A stretch of 64,000 bases of DNA, taken from the NCBI GenBank assembly GCA_001464835.1, contig LNDS01000011.1:38281-102280 (forward strand), read 5' to 3'. Made by a program: the position numbers and the translations under genes. The stretch comes from Rhizobiales bacterium Ga0077525. Its GTDB lineage: Bacteria > Pseudomonadota > Alphaproteobacteria > Rhizobiales > Xanthobacteraceae. Positions 26,130-34,828 of this stretch are shown here, piece by piece (position 1 is the first letter of the stretch; each line of letters starts with the position of its first letter). The notes below the pieces were generated by a model. The model was not told the DNA's origin. It saw nothing but the letters and a program-made list of their open reading frames with translations, and made no database searches.

Positions 26130-27464
26130 ATGAACACGAGCCCGCTCCTCACCGACCTCTACGAACTCAATATGGTCCAGGCCTATCTGGACAAGAATGA
26201 GGACGGCGAGGCTGTATTCGAATTCTTCGTGCGGCGGCTGCCGGCGCGGCGCGGCTTTCTGCTGGCGGCGGGGCTGGAAGATGCGCTGCAATTTCTCGAG
26301 ACCATGCGCTATTCGGCCGCCGACATCGACTGGCTGAAAAGCACCGGCCGCTTCCGCGACAATCTGCTCGATTACTTGCGCGACTTCCGCTTTACCGGCG
26401 ATGTGCACGCCATTCCGGAAGGCAGCGTCTGCTTTCCCAACGAGCCTTTGCTGCGCATCACCGCCCCGCTGCCGCAGGCGCAACTCGTTGAATCGCGGCT
26501 GATCAATATCCTGCATTTCCAGACCTTGATCGCGTCGAAGGCGGCACGCATGGTGCTGGCGGCGCCGAACAAGATTTTGTCGGATTTCGGTTTGCGCACC
26601 GCGCATGGCGCCGAGGCCGGCAATTTCTCGGCGCGCGCCAGCTACCTCGCCGGCTTCGCCAGCGTCGCCAATGTGCTGGCCGGCCAGCACTATGGAATAC
26701 CCATTGTCGGCACCATGGCGCATTCCTTCGTGCAGGTGCATGGCGACGAGATGCTGGCCTTCGAGACCTTCGCCCGCGCCCGGCCCGAAGGCGTCGTTCT
26801 TCTGATCGACACTTACGATACCGAACAAGGCGCGCGCAAAGTCGTTGAACTGGCGCCGCGCTTGAAGAAGGATGGCATCGCCATTCGCGGCGTGCGCATC
26901 GACAGTGGCGATCTCATTGCCATGGCGAAGAAAGTGCGCGCCATTCTCGATGCCGGCGGCCTGAAGGATACGCTTATTCTCGTCTCAGGCGGCATCAACG
27001 AGGACGTGCTGCAAGGCATGATGAAAGACGGCGCGCCGATCGACGGCTTCGGCATCGGCGTCAATCTCGCCGCCTCGATCGACGCGCCGTCGCTCGACTG
27101 CGCCTACAAGCTGCAGGACTATCGCGGCACGCCGAAGCGCAAGTTATCCGAAGGCAAACAAACCTGGCCCGGACGCAAGCAGGTCTTCCGTGCTTACGGC
27201 ACGGACGGTCGCATGAGCGGCGACATCTTGACGGTTGAAGGCGACAAGCAGGATGGCGACGCGCTGATCGTCGAGGTCATGCGCGGCGGCAAGCGCGTTG
27301 CGCCCGCGCCGACGCTCGCGCACATCCGCGAACGCGCGGCGCGCGATCTGGCGCGATTGCCGGAGGCACTCAGGCAATTACAGCCGGGTGTCGATTATTC
27401 CGTGCAGGTCAGCGATGCGCTCAAGGATTTGGCGGTGGAAGCGGATCGATTGACGAAGCGCTAG
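26130..27464 (+). CDS. pncB: Nicotinate phosphoribosyltransferase
   Basis: A 444-residue NAPRTase, which forms nicotinate mononucleotide from nicotinate and PRPP in the NAD salvage (Preiss-Handler) pathway. Signatures are LLTDLYELNMVQAYL, FEFFVRRLPARRGFLLAAGLEDAL, FGLRTAHGAEAGNFSARASYLAGF, the phospho-acceptor region GTMAHSFVQ, and RIDSGDLIAMAKKVR in the phosphoribosyl-binding site. The sequence is of the longer Gram-positive/mycobacterial PncB2-like form rather than the 400-residue E. coli type. The stop overlaps the stop of the convergent M24 peptidase by four bases. Confidence 0.93.
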   Translation: MNTSPLLTDLYELNMVQAYLDKNEDGEAVFEFFVRRLPARRGFLLAAGLEDALQFLETMRYSAADIDWLKSTGRFRDNLLDYLRDFRFTGDVHAIPEGSVCFPNEPLLRITAPLPQAQLVESRLINILHFQTLIASKAARMVLAAPNKILSDFGLRTAHGAEAGNFSARASYLAGFASVANVLAGQHYGIPIVGTMAHSFVQVHGDEMLAFETFARARPEGVVLLIDTYDTEQGARKVVELAPRLKKDGIAIRGVRIDSGDLIAMAKKVRAILDAGGLKDTLILVSGGINEDVLQGMMKDGAPIDGFGIGVNLAASIDAPSLDCAYKLQDYRGTPKRKLSEGKQTWPGRKQVFRAYGTDGRMSGDILTVEGDKQDGDALIVEVMRGGKRVAPAPTLAHIRERAARDLARLPEALRQLQPGVDYSVQVSDALKDLAVEADRLTKR

Positions 27465-28654
27465 AGCACCGTCCCTGCCCTATTCCACCCTCTCAGGCCC
27501 TCGCCATAAATCTCGTGGCCGGTTTCCGTCACCACCACGGTGTCTTCCAGCTTGATGAAGCCGCGCGTCTGATGCAGCAGCGTGGTCTCCACCGACACCA
27601 CCATGCCGGCCTCCAGCGGACGGTCGGCATAATCACCCGGATACGGCACCGGCCCGTGACCGGTCAGGCGCGGCGCTTCATGACTGACCATGCCCATGCC
27701 GTGCGCGAGAAAATCGAGATGATTGTGATGCTTTGATTTGGCGCGCAAAGGCTCGCCGGCTTCATAGATGACGCGGCCCAAGGCTCCGGCCTTGATCGGC
27801 TTCATCGCCGCGCGCTGAATGGTTTCGATCTCGCCGAGGTAATCGGTGAGTTCGGCGTCGGGCTCGCCTAAAATCGCCATGCGGCAGATGTCGCCGATAT
27901 AGCCTTTGTAATTGCCGCCCGAGTCGATCGACATGATGTCGCCTTGCGCCAGTCTCTGGTCGGACGGCGCGCGGTTCAAACTGGTGCCGGCGGTGATGAG
28001 GCAATACTCAAAGGTCATGCCGCGCTTGACCTCTTCCAGACGCAGCGCATCGACGATGTCGTTCTTCGTCGCGCCCACGCCGTGGCCTTCGATCACGGCC
28101 TGCATCGAAGCGAGCACCGCTTCCGAGGCGAATTTCAATTTCGTCAGTTCGTCCGCGGATTTAACTGCGCGCTGACGCTCCAGCACGAACAGAGCATCGA
28201 CCCAGTCGGCATCCGGGTAAGCCGCGCGCAAAACATTGGCGGCGTCAAACGGCAGGAAGCCGAATTCAGCGGCAATACGCTTTGGCGCAAAGCCGGCCTT
28301 GCGCAAATAGTCGACGGCCTTTTGCATGGCATCGACCGAGCCGGCCGACGCCGTCTGCACCTCGGGCAGCCACAGCGGCTTGTTCTGAGTCTGAAATTTC
28401 TCGAGGCGATGGCCGATATAGGCGGCCTTTTCCGGCGCGCCTTTTGGGTAAAGGAAAACCGGCATGTAGCGGCTGATCCCGGTCGCATCCATGACATCGA
28501 AGAAATCGGCGCGGTGGCCGCCGGTCAGATACTGCGCATTATGTTTCGATGTCGCCACGATCAGGTCGATGCCGGCCTCGTCCATCAGCCGGTCGAGGCG
28601 GCGGTGGTCGAAAGGAATGGCGAGACTGCCGGTGGCTTGCGCGTTGACGTTCAT
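27461..28654 (-). CDS. M24 family metallopeptidase (Xaa-Pro aminopeptidase-like)
   Basis: A 397-residue pita-bread-fold protein. The N-terminal creatinase-like domain (about 15-160) includes IDLIVATSKHNAQYLTGGHR. The catalytic domain keeps the full dinuclear metal set: two Asp in SIDSGGNYKGYIGDICR, His in LAHGMGMVSHE, and two Glu in VVSVETTLL and IKLEDTVVV. It lacks a signal peptide and is cytoplasmic. Substrates could be Xaa-Pro dipeptides or creatine/dimethylsulfoniopropionate-like compounds, since M24 includes both. It follows the MetE-like gene by 85 bases on the same strand and may be the last gene of the importer operon. Confidence 0.9.
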   Translation of the reverse strand: MNVNAQATGSLAIPFDHRRLDRLMDEAGIDLIVATSKHNAQYLTGGHRADFFDVMDATGISRYMPVFLYPKGAPEKAAYIGHRLEKFQTQNKPLWLPEVQTASAGSVDAMQKAVDYLRKAGFAPKRIAAEFGFLPFDAANVLRAAYPDADWVDALFVLERQRAVKSADELTKLKFASEAVLASMQAVIEGHGVGATKNDIVDALRLEEVKRGMTFEYCLITAGTSLNRAPSDQRLAQGDIMSIDSGGNYKGYIGDICRMAILGEPDAELTDYLGEIETIQRAAMKPIKAGALGRVIYEAGEPLRAKSKHHNHLDFLAHGMGMVSHEAPRLTGHGPVPYPGDYADRPLEAGMVVSVETTLLHQTRGFIKLEDTVVVTETGHEIYGEGLRGWNRAGTVL

Positions 28655-28739
28655 GGCATGGGCTCCCGGCTGGCCGGCGTCATTACCGCGCCGTTGCCTT
28701 AAGCTTACCGCAAGACCAACCTGTTGTCAGGCTCGCTGC

Positions 28740-29906
28740 CTACCAGAGTTCCTTACTGGCGATCCGCGCGCCTTCCGACAGGGCCTCCAACTTGGCCCAC
28801 ATCACCGTCGGGTGGACGCGGCGATAGAACGGCCCCTGCGCGAAACCGCAATCGGTGCCGGCAATGACGTGTTCACGACCGATGATTTTCGCCAGGCGAA
28901 CGATGCGCTCGGCGACCAGTTCGGGATGCTCGACGACATTGGTGGCGTGGCTGATGACGCCGGGGATAAGCACCTGATCGGGCCCGAGTTTCACGTCTTT
29001 CCAGACCTTCCATTCATGCTCGTGGCGCGGATTGGCGCCTTCGATCACATAGGCGCCGACTTTGATCTTGAGAATGAGATCGACGACGTCCTTGAGCGGG
29101 ACGTCCGAGACGTGCGGACCCGGCCAACTGCCCCAGCAGACGTGATAGCGGATGCGGTCGGCCGGCAGGCCCTCAATGGCGTGGTTGATGATATCGACCT
29201 GTTGCGCCAACCAGTTTTTGTAATCCTCGAAACTCTTCGGCGGCACCATGCGGTCATAGGTGACCGCAAGCCGCGCATCGTCGAGCTGCACCAGCAGACC
29301 GTTGTCAATGATCATCTTGTATTCGGTGCGCATGGCGTCGGCGATGGCCTGCTGCAACTCGGCGTCGCTTTTGTAGTATTCGTTCTTGCGGTCGGGGATG
29401 ACGCTGGCGGGTGCTGCCACCGGCAGGAAGCCCTCTTCCACCTTCACGCCCTTGAGCGCGGCTTTGAAATTGTCGATGTCGCGCTGCAACTCGGCCTGTC
29501 CGGTATATGCGATCGGGCCGGTACAGATCGCTTCGGTGACGGTGGCAACACCTTCCTTGGCGTCCAGCTCGGCATAAAAATCGGCGAACTTAGTGCGGTC
29601 GGCGCCGCGCTTGAAAGGATTGGCCTTGTCTTCCTTGATCGGACGCCGCTCGAAACCGGACAATCTCGTGAGGGCATATTGCGCCCAGGAAATCGACTTG
29701 CCGAATTCGCCGTCGCTCACCACGTCGATGCCGGCGTCGGCCTGCTGGCGCACGACCTCGGCAACGGTGTCGGTCAGGCACTTGTTGTAAGCCTTCTCGT
29801 CGTAAGGCTTGCCACCCTGCACCAGGCGCAGGAAATCCTGCAACTGCGGCGGGCGGATCAGGCTGCCGACATGGGTGGTGAGAATGCGGTCGGTGGAGTG
29901 CTTCAT
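28740..29906 (-). CDS. Zinc methyltransferase, cobalamin-independent methionine synthase (MetE) C-terminal-like
   Basis: A 388-residue single-domain protein of the MetE/epoxyalkane:CoM transferase superfamily. It begins ILTTHVGSLIRPPQLQDFL, as do stand-alone MetE-C proteins, and keeps the zinc ligands: His255 and Cys257 (YHVCWGSW), Glu289 (VIEGANPRHEHE) and Cys353 (GTDCGFAQG). It lacks the N-terminal half of true MetE, so it is unlikely to be the main methionine synthase. Its ATG shares one base with the livF TGA stop, indicating tight translational coupling to a branched-chain-type ABC importer. That suggests it acts on the imported compound or a derived thiol. The substrate is unknown. Confidence 0.85.
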   Translation of the reverse strand: MKHSTDRILTTHVGSLIRPPQLQDFLRLVQGGKPYDEKAYNKCLTDTVAEVVRQQADAGIDVVSDGEFGKSISWAQYALTRLSGFERRPIKEDKANPFKRGADRTKFADFYAELDAKEGVATVTEAICTGPIAYTGQAELQRDIDNFKAALKGVKVEEGFLPVAAPASVIPDRKNEYYKSDAELQQAIADAMRTEYKMIIDNGLLVQLDDARLAVTYDRMVPPKSFEDYKNWLAQQVDIINHAIEGLPADRIRYHVCWGSWPGPHVSDVPLKDVVDLILKIKVGAYVIEGANPRHEHEWKVWKDVKLGPDQVLIPGVISHATNVVEHPELVAERIVRLAKIIGREHVIAGTDCGFAQGPFYRRVHPTVMWAKLEALSEGARIASKELW

Positions 29907-30631
29907 CAGGCTTTCACGACACCAATCAATTGCTCAAGCTTGGCCGGATCGTTCTGCAAGGTCGCGCTCGGCCCGTCGAAAACGATATGGCCGCGGTCCA
30001 TCACCACGGCGCGCGGCGCGATGTCGAGCGCCAGCCGCGAGTTCTGCTCGACCAGGATCATTGCCATCTCGCCGCTCTGCGTCAGCTTCTTCACCGCGCG
30101 CGCCAGTTCCTCGACGATGACCGGGGCGAGGCCTTCGGACGGCTCGTCCATCAGCAACACGCTCGGATTGCCGATCAGGGCTCGGCCGATCGCCAGCATC
30201 TGCTGTTCGCCGCCGGACAACTGGTTGCCGCGGTTGTCGACGCGCTCGGCCAGCCGTGGAAAAAGCTCGAACACGGTCTTGTGTGTCCACGGCCCCGGCC
30301 GCGCCGCGACGTCCATGTTTTCGCGCACCGACAGCGACGGGAAAATCTCGCGCTCCTGCGGCACCAGCCCGAGGCCCGCGGTCACCCGGCGGTAAGTCGC
30401 GGCGGCGGAGATATCCGTGCCGCGCAAGCTGATGCGGCCGCCATGCAGATTGGTGTGGCCCATGATGGTCGCCAGCAAAGTCGTCTTGCCGACGCCGTTG
30501 CGGCCGATCACCGAGACGGCCTCGCCGGGCGCCAGAGAAAAGTTGACGTCTTCCAGCACCACGGTTTCGCCATAGCCGGCGAAAACCTTGTCGAGCTTGA
30601 GAACCGGCTCGGTTGAGCTTGAACTAACCAT
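29906..30631 (-). CDS. livF: ABC transporter ATP-binding protein, LivF-type
   Basis: A 241-residue nucleotide-binding subunit of a branched-chain-type (HAAT) importer. Walker A is GRNGVGKTTL, the signature is LSGGEQQMLAIGRAL, and Walker B is VLLMDEPSEGLAP. The ATG at 30631 is preferred to a GTG at 30637. The start overlaps livG by eight bases, and the stop overlaps the MetE-like start by one base. Confidence 0.93.
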   Translation of the reverse strand: MVSSSSTEPVLKLDKVFAGYGETVVLEDVNFSLAPGEAVSVIGRNGVGKTTLLATIMGHTNLHGGRISLRGTDISAAATYRRVTAGLGLVPQEREIFPSLSVRENMDVAARPGPWTHKTVFELFPRLAERVDNRGNQLSGGEQQMLAIGRALIGNPSVLLMDEPSEGLAPVIVEELARAVKKLTQSGEMAMILVEQNSRLALDIAPRAVVMDRGHIVFDGPSATLQNDPAKLEQLIGVVKA

Positions 30632-31415
30632 GGCCACCCCGCTGGGCCGCTTCGTGGCCTTCCTGGCCGAGATAGACCGCGCGCACGTCTTCGTTGCTCA
30701 TGATTTCCTTCGGCGTGCCTTGGGTGAACACGGCGCCCTGCACCAGCACGATGATTTCCTTGGCGAAGCGGAACACCACGTCCATGTCGTGTTCGATGAT
30801 CAGCACCGCGATGTCGGGATCGAGATTGGCGACGACATCGAGAATGAGATGGCTCTCCGATGACGGCACGCCGGCCGCCGGCTCGTCGAGCAAAAGCACG
30901 CGCGGCTTCTGCGCCAGCGCGATGGCGATCTCCACCAGGCGCTGGCGGCCATAGGGCAGTTCCTTGACCAGCCGCAGCGCATCATCGACCAGCCTGAGCG
31001 AATCGAGATGATCGAGCGCCTCGTCGATCACCGAACGTTTAGCGCCGGCCGAGCGCCACATATTGCTGTTCTCGCCGTCGCGCTCGCCGATCGCCATGCA
31101 GATGTTCTCGAGCACCGACAGGCCGCGGAACAGCTGGTTGATCTGGAACGTGCGTGCCAGCCCGCCGCGGGCGCGGGCCGCCTGCGACGACGCGGTGATG
31201 TCGACGCCGTTGAGCAGCACCGTGCCGGACGACGGCTTGAGAACCCCGGTGATGAGATTGACCAAAGTGGTCTTGCCGGCGCCATTCGGGCCGATCAGCG
31301 CGCAGCGCGCGCCACGCTCAAGCGTCATGGTGACGTCGCGCGTGACGTTGAGCGCGCCGAAGCTGCGGTTGAGGTTCTGGACTTGAAGTGCTGGGACTTG
31401 CAGCGCGGCGGTCAC
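30624..31415 (-). CDS. livG: ABC transporter ATP-binding protein, LivG-type
   Basis: A 263-residue ATPase pairing with LivF. Walker A is GPNGAGKTTLVNLITG and Walker B RVLLLDEPAAGV. The signature reads LPYGRQRLVEIA, slightly off the usual LSYGQQR, and the family's GLNPTE after Walker B is replaced by GVPSSE; both lie outside the catalytic Glu. Start and stop overlap livM and livF by 4 and 8 bases. Confidence 0.93.
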   Translation of the reverse strand: MTAALQVPALQVQNLNRSFGALNVTRDVTMTLERGARCALIGPNGAGKTTLVNLITGVLKPSSGTVLLNGVDITASSQAARARGGLARTFQINQLFRGLSVLENICMAIGERDGENSNMWRSAGAKRSVIDEALDHLDSLRLVDDALRLVKELPYGRQRLVEIAIALAQKPRVLLLDEPAAGVPSSESHLILDVVANLDPDIAVLIIEHDMDVVFRFAKEIIVLVQGAVFTQGTPKEIMSNEDVRAVYLGQEGHEAAQRGGHG

Positions 31416-32467
31416 GGCTTCGTCCCCTTCTTCTTCGCAAAGTATTCGCCGGCCTGCTCGAACAGGCCGAGCACGCCGCGGCGGGCGAACAGCACCGCCA
31501 GCACCAGCAGAAGGCCGATGCCGAATTGCCAGAAGGTCGGCGACAGCTTGGAGAAGTAATCCTCCATGATCATATAGACAGCGGCGCCGAGGAAAGCGCC
31601 GTACAGCCGTCCGGTGCCGCCGAGGATCAGCATGACCATCACCTTGGCGGAGTTCTCGAACTCGAACACGGTCAGCGTTACATAGGCATTGGTCTGCGTG
31701 AACAGCGCGCCGGCGATGCCGGCAATGCCGGCGGCGATGGTATAGACCGTGACCAGCCGCCAGTGCACCGGCGACCCGATGGCGTGCATGCGGCGCACGT
31801 TCTCGCGGATGCCGGTCAGCGCCTGCCCGAACGGCGAGTAGACGATGCGCCGCACGAAATAAAACACGACGGCGAGCACGACCAGCGCATAGATGTAATT
31901 GGTATGGCCGTAGAGATCGTATTCGAAACGTCCGAGCAGCGGGTCGAACACCAGGCCCGGCAGTCCGTCATAGCCGCCAGTAAACTCCGAACCCAGGTTG
32001 CCGGCTTCCTGCAGCATGATCGCGGTGGCGAGCGTCAACATCAGCAAGGTCAGGCCACGATAACGCAGCAGGAACCAGCCAGAGATGAAGCCACCGAGCG
32101 AAGCCAGGACAAAGGCCGCGAACAGGCCGCTGATGGGTTCGGTCCAGCCGAGCTTGGCGGCCCCCAGGCCGACCGTATAGGCGCCGATACCGAAGAAGGC
32201 CGCATGGCCAAGCGTGACGATGCCCGCGTAACCGAGGATCAGGTCCAGCGACAATGCAAAAAGCACCATCACCAGAACCTGGCTGCCGAAGGTCAGCCGA
32301 TCGGGAAACAGGAAAAACACCGCGATGCAGGCGAGCCACGGCAAGGCTTCCGCCCAGCGGTAACGGTGGCGGCTCACCAGATATTCGGCGGCGCGGTCGC
32401 GCGCGGCCATTGCGGCGGGATCGCGCGGCGGGGTCATGGCGGCGGCTGTCGTCTCATTCGCGGCCAT
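31412..32467 (-). CDS. livM: Branched-chain-type ABC transporter permease, LivM-like
   Basis: A 351-residue inner-membrane permease with about ten helices. The family motif LDLILGYAGIVTLGHAAFFGIGAY lies near residues 76-99, and GALFTQTNAYVTLTVFEFENSAKVMVMLILGGTGRLYGAFLGA forms the coupling region. The extended N-terminus (MAANETTAAAMTPPRDPAAM) is polar and may be over-long, but the ATG overlaps livH by 14 bases, consistent with coupling. Confidence 0.93.
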   Translation of the reverse strand: MAANETTAAAMTPPRDPAAMAARDRAAEYLVSRHRYRWAEALPWLACIAVFFLFPDRLTFGSQVLVMVLFALSLDLILGYAGIVTLGHAAFFGIGAYTVGLGAAKLGWTEPISGLFAAFVLASLGGFISGWFLLRYRGLTLLMLTLATAIMLQEAGNLGSEFTGGYDGLPGLVFDPLLGRFEYDLYGHTNYIYALVVLAVVFYFVRRIVYSPFGQALTGIRENVRRMHAIGSPVHWRLVTVYTIAAGIAGIAGALFTQTNAYVTLTVFEFENSAKVMVMLILGGTGRLYGAFLGAAVYMIMEDYFSKLSPTFWQFGIGLLLVLAVLFARRGVLGLFEQAGEYFAKKKGTKP

Positions 32468-33326
32468 AGAACCCCGCAGGCTTGATCAAGAGAACAATCA
32501 CAGTGATGGCGTAGATGAAGAAGCCGCCGGCCTCGGCATAGAGATATTTGCCGCCGGTATCGATGATGCCGATCACCAGAGCCGCCAGCAGCGTGCCCTT
32601 TAGACTGCCGAGGCCGCCGACGGCGACGACGATCAGGAACAGAACGAGGTAAAGAACGGCGAAGCTCGGCGACAGGCCGAACAGCTGGATCGCCAGGCCA
32701 CCGCCGAGCGCGGCAAGGCCGGAGCCGAGCGCGAAGGTCAGCGTGAACAACAGATCGACATTGATGCCGACCGATTCCGCCATGCGCCGGTTATCGACCG
32801 CGGCGCGGATTTTGGCGCCGATATTGGTTTTCTCGAAGCCGTACCAAAGCACCGAGATCAGCACGAGACCGAGCACGATCAGGAAGGCGCGATAGGTCGG
32901 GAAGGCGCGGAAACCCAAACTGATGTCGCCTTGCAGCCAGGGCGGCAGCGGCACCGATTTCGGGATCGGCCCGTAAAGATAAGTCGCGGTGGCAATGGCC
33001 ATGAAGGCGAGACCGATGGTGAGCAGCACTTGCTCGAGATCGGTCGCCTTGTAGAGACGGCGGTAAAGCCCGCGCTCGAACACGACGCTGACCGCGCCGA
33101 CCGACACCGCGGCAATCGCCAGCGATGGGGCAAAGCCGATGCCGAGATCGCGCGTCAGCGACACGACGATATATCCGCCGGCCATGGCGAAAGCGCCATG
33201 CGCCAGGTTCACAAAGCCCATCAGCCCCATCGTCACCGACAGGCCGACGGAGGTAATGAACAGGAACATGGCATAGGCCAGCCCGTCGAAGAGAATACTG
33301 ACGGCGATGATGGCAAATTGCGGCAC
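32454..33326 (-). CDS. livH: Branched-chain-type ABC transporter permease, LivH-like
   Basis: A 290-residue inner-membrane permease with about eight helices. The LivH signatures GLSVTMGLMGFVNLAHGAFAM (about 27-47) and VAVGGLGSLKGTLLAALVIG are present. It follows the binding-protein gene by 83 bases and pairs with LivM in the translocation pore. Confidence 0.93.
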   Translation of the reverse strand: MPQFAIIAVSILFDGLAYAMFLFITSVGLSVTMGLMGFVNLAHGAFAMAGGYIVVSLTRDLGIGFAPSLAIAAVSVGAVSVVFERGLYRRLYKATDLEQVLLTIGLAFMAIATATYLYGPIPKSVPLPPWLQGDISLGFRAFPTYRAFLIVLGLVLISVLWYGFEKTNIGAKIRAAVDNRRMAESVGINVDLLFTLTFALGSGLAALGGGLAIQLFGLSPSFAVLYLVLFLIVVAVGGLGSLKGTLLAALVIGIIDTGGKYLYAEAGGFFIYAITVIVLLIKPAGFYGRE

Positions 33327-33409
33327 CAGCCCTACCCCAGGTTAATGAAAACGCCGCCGCGCCTTTTATGCGCGGCGGCGCCTTTCCGTGTCAAATTTAT
33401 ATCAGGCGA

Positions 33410-34615
33410 TCAAGAGCCGCAGCGGCCGATTTTGAGTTCTTTGCACTCGTCCTTGACCGCCTTGATGGTGCCGAGGACCTTGACGCCAAGTTTGCCGTCC
33501 GGCTTGCGGATGACTTCCATGGCATGTTCGTCCTGCACGATATCGCGCGTGTTGGCATCGATCATCACGGTGCCGCGCGGACCTTTGCCGGTCCAGCCCT
33601 TCATCGCATCGACGAACTTGGCGCCGTCGGAGACGTTACCGTTGACCTTCTTGATGGCGTCGAAGATCGCGTGCATCGTATCCCAGCTCGCCGCCGCCAT
33701 GAAGTCCGGATAGGAGTCCTTGCCGTACTCCTTGTGCCAGGCTTCGTTGAAGGCCTTGTTCTCGGCGTTGTCGAGATCGACCGCATAGTTGCCCATGACG
33801 ATGGTGCCGATGGCGGCGTCGCCCATGTCCTGCAACTTGTTGTCGGGGATCAAGTCCATCGGCCCGATCAGCTTGATGCCGGCCTTGCGCATGCCGAGTT
33901 CGCCGTAGGCCTTGGTCACGCCGGTCGCGTGCGCGCCCGACGGGATGAAGACGTACATGCAGTCCGGCTTGCTATCCTTGATGCGCTGGAAGAACGGCGT
34001 GAAGTCCGGCACCTGCACCGGGCTGCCGAGCGGGATCGACTCGGTGACCTTGCCGCCGGCCTTCTCGAACCCGGTCTTGAAGGCTTCGGTCGAATCCTTG
34101 CCCGGCGGAAAGTCGGTGTAGGCCAGAGCCGCGGTCTTGCAACCGATCTTGTCGTAGGCATAGGCGCCCATCGGATAACCGTGATGCCACATGCTGAACG
34201 ACAGCCGCACAATATAGGGCGACAGGTTGGTGATCCAGGCAGTGCCGGCATTGGCGATGACCATCGGGACCTTGGCCTGCGTCACGACCGGCGCCAGCGC
34301 GATCGCCGACGGCGAGAACGCGAAACCGGCGAGAATCTGCACCTTGTCGTTGGTGATGAGTTCGGTCGCCACGGTCTTGGCGTTGGCACCGGTCGGCGGG
34401 CCTTCGTCGCGCTTGACGATCTGCACGGTATGCGGCGCGATGTCCTTGGCGTGCAACTTGACGTAAAGATCGAACGCCTTGTCGATCTGCTGGCCGAGAT
34501 CGGCATTGGCGCCCGTGAACGGCGCCACGACGCCGATCTTGATGTTTTCGGCCTGGGCGGTGCCGCCCACGGCCAGAGCGAGGGCGGCAGCCCCGGCCCA
34601 TGTCAACATTTTCAT
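33410..34615 (-). CDS. ABC transporter substrate-binding protein, branched-chain amino-acid type
   Basis: A 401-residue periplasmic receptor of the importer. The signal peptide is MKMLTWAGAAALALAVGGTA with cleavage after AQA, and the mature start ENIKIGVVAPFTGANADLGQQ is the type I (peripla_BP_6) ligand-binding fold. The start is supported by GGGAGAG eight bases ahead of the ATG. Four Cys residues are present (KIGCKTAAL, KPDCMYV, DECKELKIGRCGS), the last two possibly disulfide-bonded. The cognate ligand cannot be inferred; the co-transcribed MetE-like protein argues for something other than leucine/valine. It is the first and best-ribosome-bound gene of a five-gene transporter plus one or two enzymes. 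Confidence 0.93.
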   Translation of the reverse strand: MKMLTWAGAAALALAVGGTAQAENIKIGVVAPFTGANADLGQQIDKAFDLYVKLHAKDIAPHTVQIVKRDEGPPTGANAKTVATELITNDKVQILAGFAFSPSAIALAPVVTQAKVPMVIANAGTAWITNLSPYIVRLSFSMWHHGYPMGAYAYDKIGCKTAALAYTDFPPGKDSTEAFKTGFEKAGGKVTESIPLGSPVQVPDFTPFFQRIKDSKPDCMYVFIPSGAHATGVTKAYGELGMRKAGIKLIGPMDLIPDNKLQDMGDAAIGTIVMGNYAVDLDNAENKAFNEAWHKEYGKDSYPDFMAAASWDTMHAIFDAIKKVNGNVSDGAKFVDAMKGWTGKGPRGTVMIDANTRDIVQDEHAMEVIRKPDGKLGVKVLGTIKAVKDECKELKIGRCGS

Positions 34616-34635
34616 CGTTTCTCTCCCTTGCTTTC

Positions 34636-34686
34636 GAATTAGTTTGGTATCCCACTAATTCAAATGGCCAACTTTAACCGGCCGGT
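34636..34686. promoter_or_regulatory. Inverted repeats ahead of the importer operon
   Basis: GAATTAGT (34636-34643) and ACTAATTC (34654-34661) form a perfect 8-bp dyad just upstream of the ribosome site of the binding-protein gene, and a 10-bp palindrome ACCGGCCGGT lies about 15 bases further upstream. The positions fit an operator or a 5' leader stem. No adjacent regulator gene was found. Confidence 0.35.
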
Positions 34687-34746
34687 AGACCAGTTATTTT
34701 GCCCCTTGTGTCCAAGGTGTACTATATCGGAGTCTGCCGTCAATGC

Positions 34747-34812
34747 GGTGTCTTGGAACTGCTAACAATGTACCGAAACTCGGTACATTGCTGACATGTT
34801 AGGTGTCTTGGA
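34747..34812. repeat. Perfect 11-bp inverted repeat framed by 11-bp direct repeats
   Basis: Between the diguanylate cyclase stop and the importer operon, CAATGTACCGA (34766-34776) and TCGGTACATTG (34780-34790) form a perfect dyad with a 3-base centre. Identical GGTGTCTTGGA copies flank it at 34747-34757 and 34802-34812. It could be a terminator for the cyclase transcript (there is no U-run) or an operator for the importer operon. Confidence 0.6.
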
Positions 34813-34828
34813 GGACCGGAGCGGCCTG

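Noticed and set aside
28491..30395. A 634-codon plus-strand open frame
   Set aside because: Antisense to the M24, MetE-like and livF genes, whose motifs are complete; its translation is low-complexity shadow sequence.
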